Positions 6,507-8,145 of a stretch of 8,145 nucleotides of DNA are shown here, one piece after another. Positions within the stretch are counted from its first letter, which is position 1, and every line of letters begins with the position of its first letter. The translations under genes and the position numbers were made by a program. The stretch covers positions 1 to 8,145 of the forward strand of contig JAHRFX010000066.1 of assembly GCA_019084405.1 (NCBI GenBank), given 5' to 3'. Under the pieces are notes generated by a model, which was not told where the DNA came from, did not search any database, and saw nothing but the letters and a program-made list of their open reading frames with translations. The stretch is from Methanobacterium sp. (GTDB taxonomy: Archaea; Methanobacteriota; Methanobacteria; Methanobacteriales; Methanobacteriaceae).

Positions 6507-7688
6507 ATGAGTAACTTGAATATAAAAAAGGGCCAGGATCTAAATTTAAGTTTAGAAGATGTTTTACTTTTAAGATGTGCCTGTAGTAATCTGGATAACC
6601 AGGCCCAAAGAGAAATTGATTTTATTTTAGATAATGATTTAGACTGGGAGCATATATTAGATATGGCTAATCGGCACCGGTTGATGCCTCTTTTATATAT
6701 TAATTTAAATGCTGTTTCTCCTTTTAAGGTTCCAGTTGATGTTTTAAAGGATCTTAAAACTAATTTCCATCATAATGCCCGGCGGAACCTGATGCTCACT
6801 GGTGAACTTATTAAAGTGATGCAGTTGTTGGAGGATAATGGTATAAAGGCGGTTAGTTATAAGGGGCCGGTTTTGGCTTATAGTGCTTATGGGAATGTGG
6901 GGTACAGGCAGTTTGGGGATGTTGATATTCTTATAGATGAAAAAGATGCCCTAAGAGTTTTGAGAGTTATGCGCCAGACAGATTATGAATTATATCATAC
7001 CGTAAATATTGATGATTCATATTATTTGAGGTTTGTAACAGAGCATCAGTTTATAAATAAAAAAAATGGAGTCTTTATTGAAATTAAATGGAGGTTTGCA
7101 GGGGATTTTTTTACATTCCCGGTTGATTCTAGTTTTTTAACCGCAGAAGCTGCTAAAAATAACTGTAATGGTTTTATGGTCAATACCTTTTCACCAGAAA
7201 ATGAACTTTTAATACTGGCTATCCATGCCGGGAAGCATGATTGGAGTGGGATTTCCTGGATAATGGATATTACTGAATACATATTAAAGCACGATATAAA
7301 TTGGGCAGAAACTATAAAAAAATCTGAAAAGTTAGGGGTTAAAAGAATACTTCTTATAAATCTTTATATAGCACGGGATTTATGGGAATTGGAACTCCCC
7401 GTAGATATTATTAATCAGATAAATTCAGATAAAGCAGTTGAAAATATTTCTAATAAAATTAAAAATAGAATTTTCCAGTCCAAAGATTTGAATATATTTG
7501 GAAAAATGTATTCTAATCTGCAAAAAAGAGATAAGATTATGTATGGAATAAAAGACTCGATAAACGGACTTATTAAACCAGGGTACTATGATTTTACAGA
7601 TATACCTCTACCTAAATATTTTTTTAGATTTTATCATTTGTTAAGACCCTTTTTATTGCTTAAAAGATATGGGAAAAATCCCGTATAA
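6507..7688 (+). CDS. Nucleotidyltransferase family protein (NTP_transf_5, PF14907-like)
   Basis: A 393-residue soluble protein with the polymerase-beta-type nucleotidyltransferase pattern of the uncharacterised PF14907 group. An N-terminal helical segment (LLRCACSNLD..., ANRHRLMPLLY) leads to SYKGPVLAY (117-125), YRQFGDVDILI (133-143) with metal-binding Asp138 and Asp140, and IEIKW (191-195), whose Glu192 is the likely third carboxylate. HAGKHDW (240-246) and WIMDITEY (251-258) follow in the helical C-terminal half, which is characteristic of the group. The usual G-S/G-G pair before the DxD is represented by Lys119-Gly120, as in relatives. The reaction is not established for the family; transfer of a nucleotide to a peptide, protein or sugar phosphate is possible. 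Members are often found in lasso-peptide and exopolysaccharide clusters beside HprK-like kinases and ABC exporters, as here. It has its own promoter and converges on the epimerase gene. The start lacks a well-spaced ribosome site. Confidence 0.85.
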   Translation: MSNLNIKKGQDLNLSLEDVLLLRCACSNLDNQAQREIDFILDNDLDWEHILDMANRHRLMPLLYINLNAVSPFKVPVDVLKDLKTNFHHNARRNLMLTGELIKVMQLLEDNGIKAVSYKGPVLAYSAYGNVGYRQFGDVDILIDEKDALRVLRVMRQTDYELYHTVNIDDSYYLRFVTEHQFINKKNGVFIEIKWRFAGDFFTFPVDSSFLTAEAAKNNCNGFMVNTFSPENELLILAIHAGKHDWSGISWIMDITEYILKHDINWAETIKKSEKLGVKRILLINLYIARDLWELELPVDIINQINSDKAVENISNKIKNRIFQSKDLNIFGKMYSNLQKRDKIMYGIKDSINGLIKPGYYDFTDIPLPKYFFRFYHLLRPFLLLKRYGKNPV

Positions 7689-7690
7689 GT

Positions 7691-7698
7691 AAAAAAAA
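7691..7698 (-). terminator. T-rich terminator of the epimerase gene
   Basis: On the minus strand eight T follow CCC about 18 bases after the epimerase stop, which is the simple oligo-T type of archaeal transcription terminator. It lies within the 27-base gap between convergent stops. Confidence 0.5.
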
Positions 7699-7715
7699 GG
7701 GTATTGGATTTAAGT

Positions 7716-8145
7716 TTAATCAATGCGGTAGTACCATTTCATCCAGTCTACGGTTTTTTGTATTCCTTCCTGTGGTGGAACCTGAGGGTCATGTTTTAAA
7801 TCCTTAATGGCCCGGGAAAAGTCCATGGTCTTAACTTTAGTGGTGAAATCCTCTCCCTCATGATAAGTAACCAGCTTATCATCTACTCCCACCGCCTCTA
7901 ATACCATATCTGAATAATCTTTTATATCGTGCTCCCATTCAGTTTTACTACCCACATTATAAGCCTCACCCGGAATAAAATTATCCACAATATTAGCAAA
8001 AGTACGGGCCGTATCACCTACATAATCAATAATCCTCTTATGACCCATATAAACATCATAAGGTAAACCCATCAAGGCCCGATAAATAAAAATCGGAATA
8101 AAACCTTTATACGGTGAATAAGCTTCATGAGGACCATAACAATTA
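7716..8145 (-). CDS. NAD-dependent epimerase/dehydratase, extended SDR family (partial, N-terminus missing)
   Basis: Reading from the right edge, the frame is open from 8144 to a TAA at 7716-7718, giving the last 143 residues of a protein usually 310-340 long. The visible part starts with NCYGPHE, the conserved N-x-YGP segment after the catalytic YxxxK of nucleotide-sugar epimerases and dehydratases, followed by the substrate-binding region (IPIFIYRALMGLP), RIIDYVGDTA, EAYNVGS (the common Y/F-N-x-G element) and an ending of the form PxEGIxKTVDWMKWYY. The NAD-binding Rossmann part and catalytic residues lie outside the window. The family converts NDP-sugars (4-epimerisation, 4,6-dehydration or decarboxylation) for envelope glycans; which reaction applies here cannot be decided. 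A TTG at 8075 is internal, not the start, because conserved sequence continues upstream. Confidence 0.88.
   Translation of the reverse strand, partial: NCYGPHEAYSPYKGFIPIFIYRALMGLPYDVYMGHKRIIDYVGDTARTFANIVDNFIPGEAYNVGSKTEWEHDIKDYSDMVLEAVGVDDKLVTYHEGEDFTTKVKTMDFSRAIKDLKHDPQVPPQEGIQKTVDWMKWYYRID

Noticed and set aside
1..8145. Insertion sequence, integrase, tRNA or rRNA gene
   Set aside because: No transposase-like frame, terminal inverted repeats with target duplication, cloverleaf or rRNA-like sequence was seen on either strand.

Overview
The window looks like chromosomal DNA of a methanogenic archaeon of the Methanobacteriales, most likely Methanobacterium or a close relative. The reasons are a large secreted adhesin-like protein combining a parallel beta-helix, an Ig-like domain and DUF11 repeats; AT-rich intergenic DNA with archaeal TATA boxes (TTTATATA type); a GGTGA Shine-Dalgarno site; and a small lipoprotein with an FxLYD-like domain. 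No lineage marker such as rRNA is present, so this is inference from gene families and sequence texture.

Layout, left to right. (1) Positions 1-2731, minus strand: 5' part (910 codons) of an adhesin-like surface protein that runs off the left edge. (2) Positions 2732-3326: a gene-free, very AT-rich stretch of 595 bases. It holds the adhesin leader, with two perfect TGTGA-N6-TCACA palindromes 41 bp apart, and the promoter of the rightward operon. (3) Positions 3327-5984, plus strand: an HprK-like kinase followed with zero spacing (TAAATG) by a one-polypeptide ABC exporter. (4) Positions 6006-6404, minus strand: a small lipoprotein, convergent with the exporter. (5) Positions 6405-6506: a compact divergent promoter. 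(6) Positions 6507-7688, plus strand: an uncharacterised nucleotidyltransferase of the NTP_transf_5 (PF14907) type. (7) Positions 7716-8145, minus strand: the C-terminal part of an NAD-dependent sugar epimerase/dehydratase, running off the right edge.

How the genes may work together. HprK-like kinase, ABC exporter and PF14907 nucleotidyltransferase are accessory partners that recur in lasso-peptide and related RiPP (ribosomally made, modified peptide) clusters, usually beside an asparagine-synthetase-like cyclase, a PqqD-like recognition protein and a transglutaminase-like protease. Those core genes and any convincing precursor peptide are absent here. The same accessory families also occur in surface-glycan loci, which would suit the flanking adhesin and sugar epimerase. 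The most interesting question is therefore whether this is a scattered or reduced archaeal peptide-modification/export system or an envelope-glycan module. The second notable signal is the paired operator-like palindrome in front of the adhesin.
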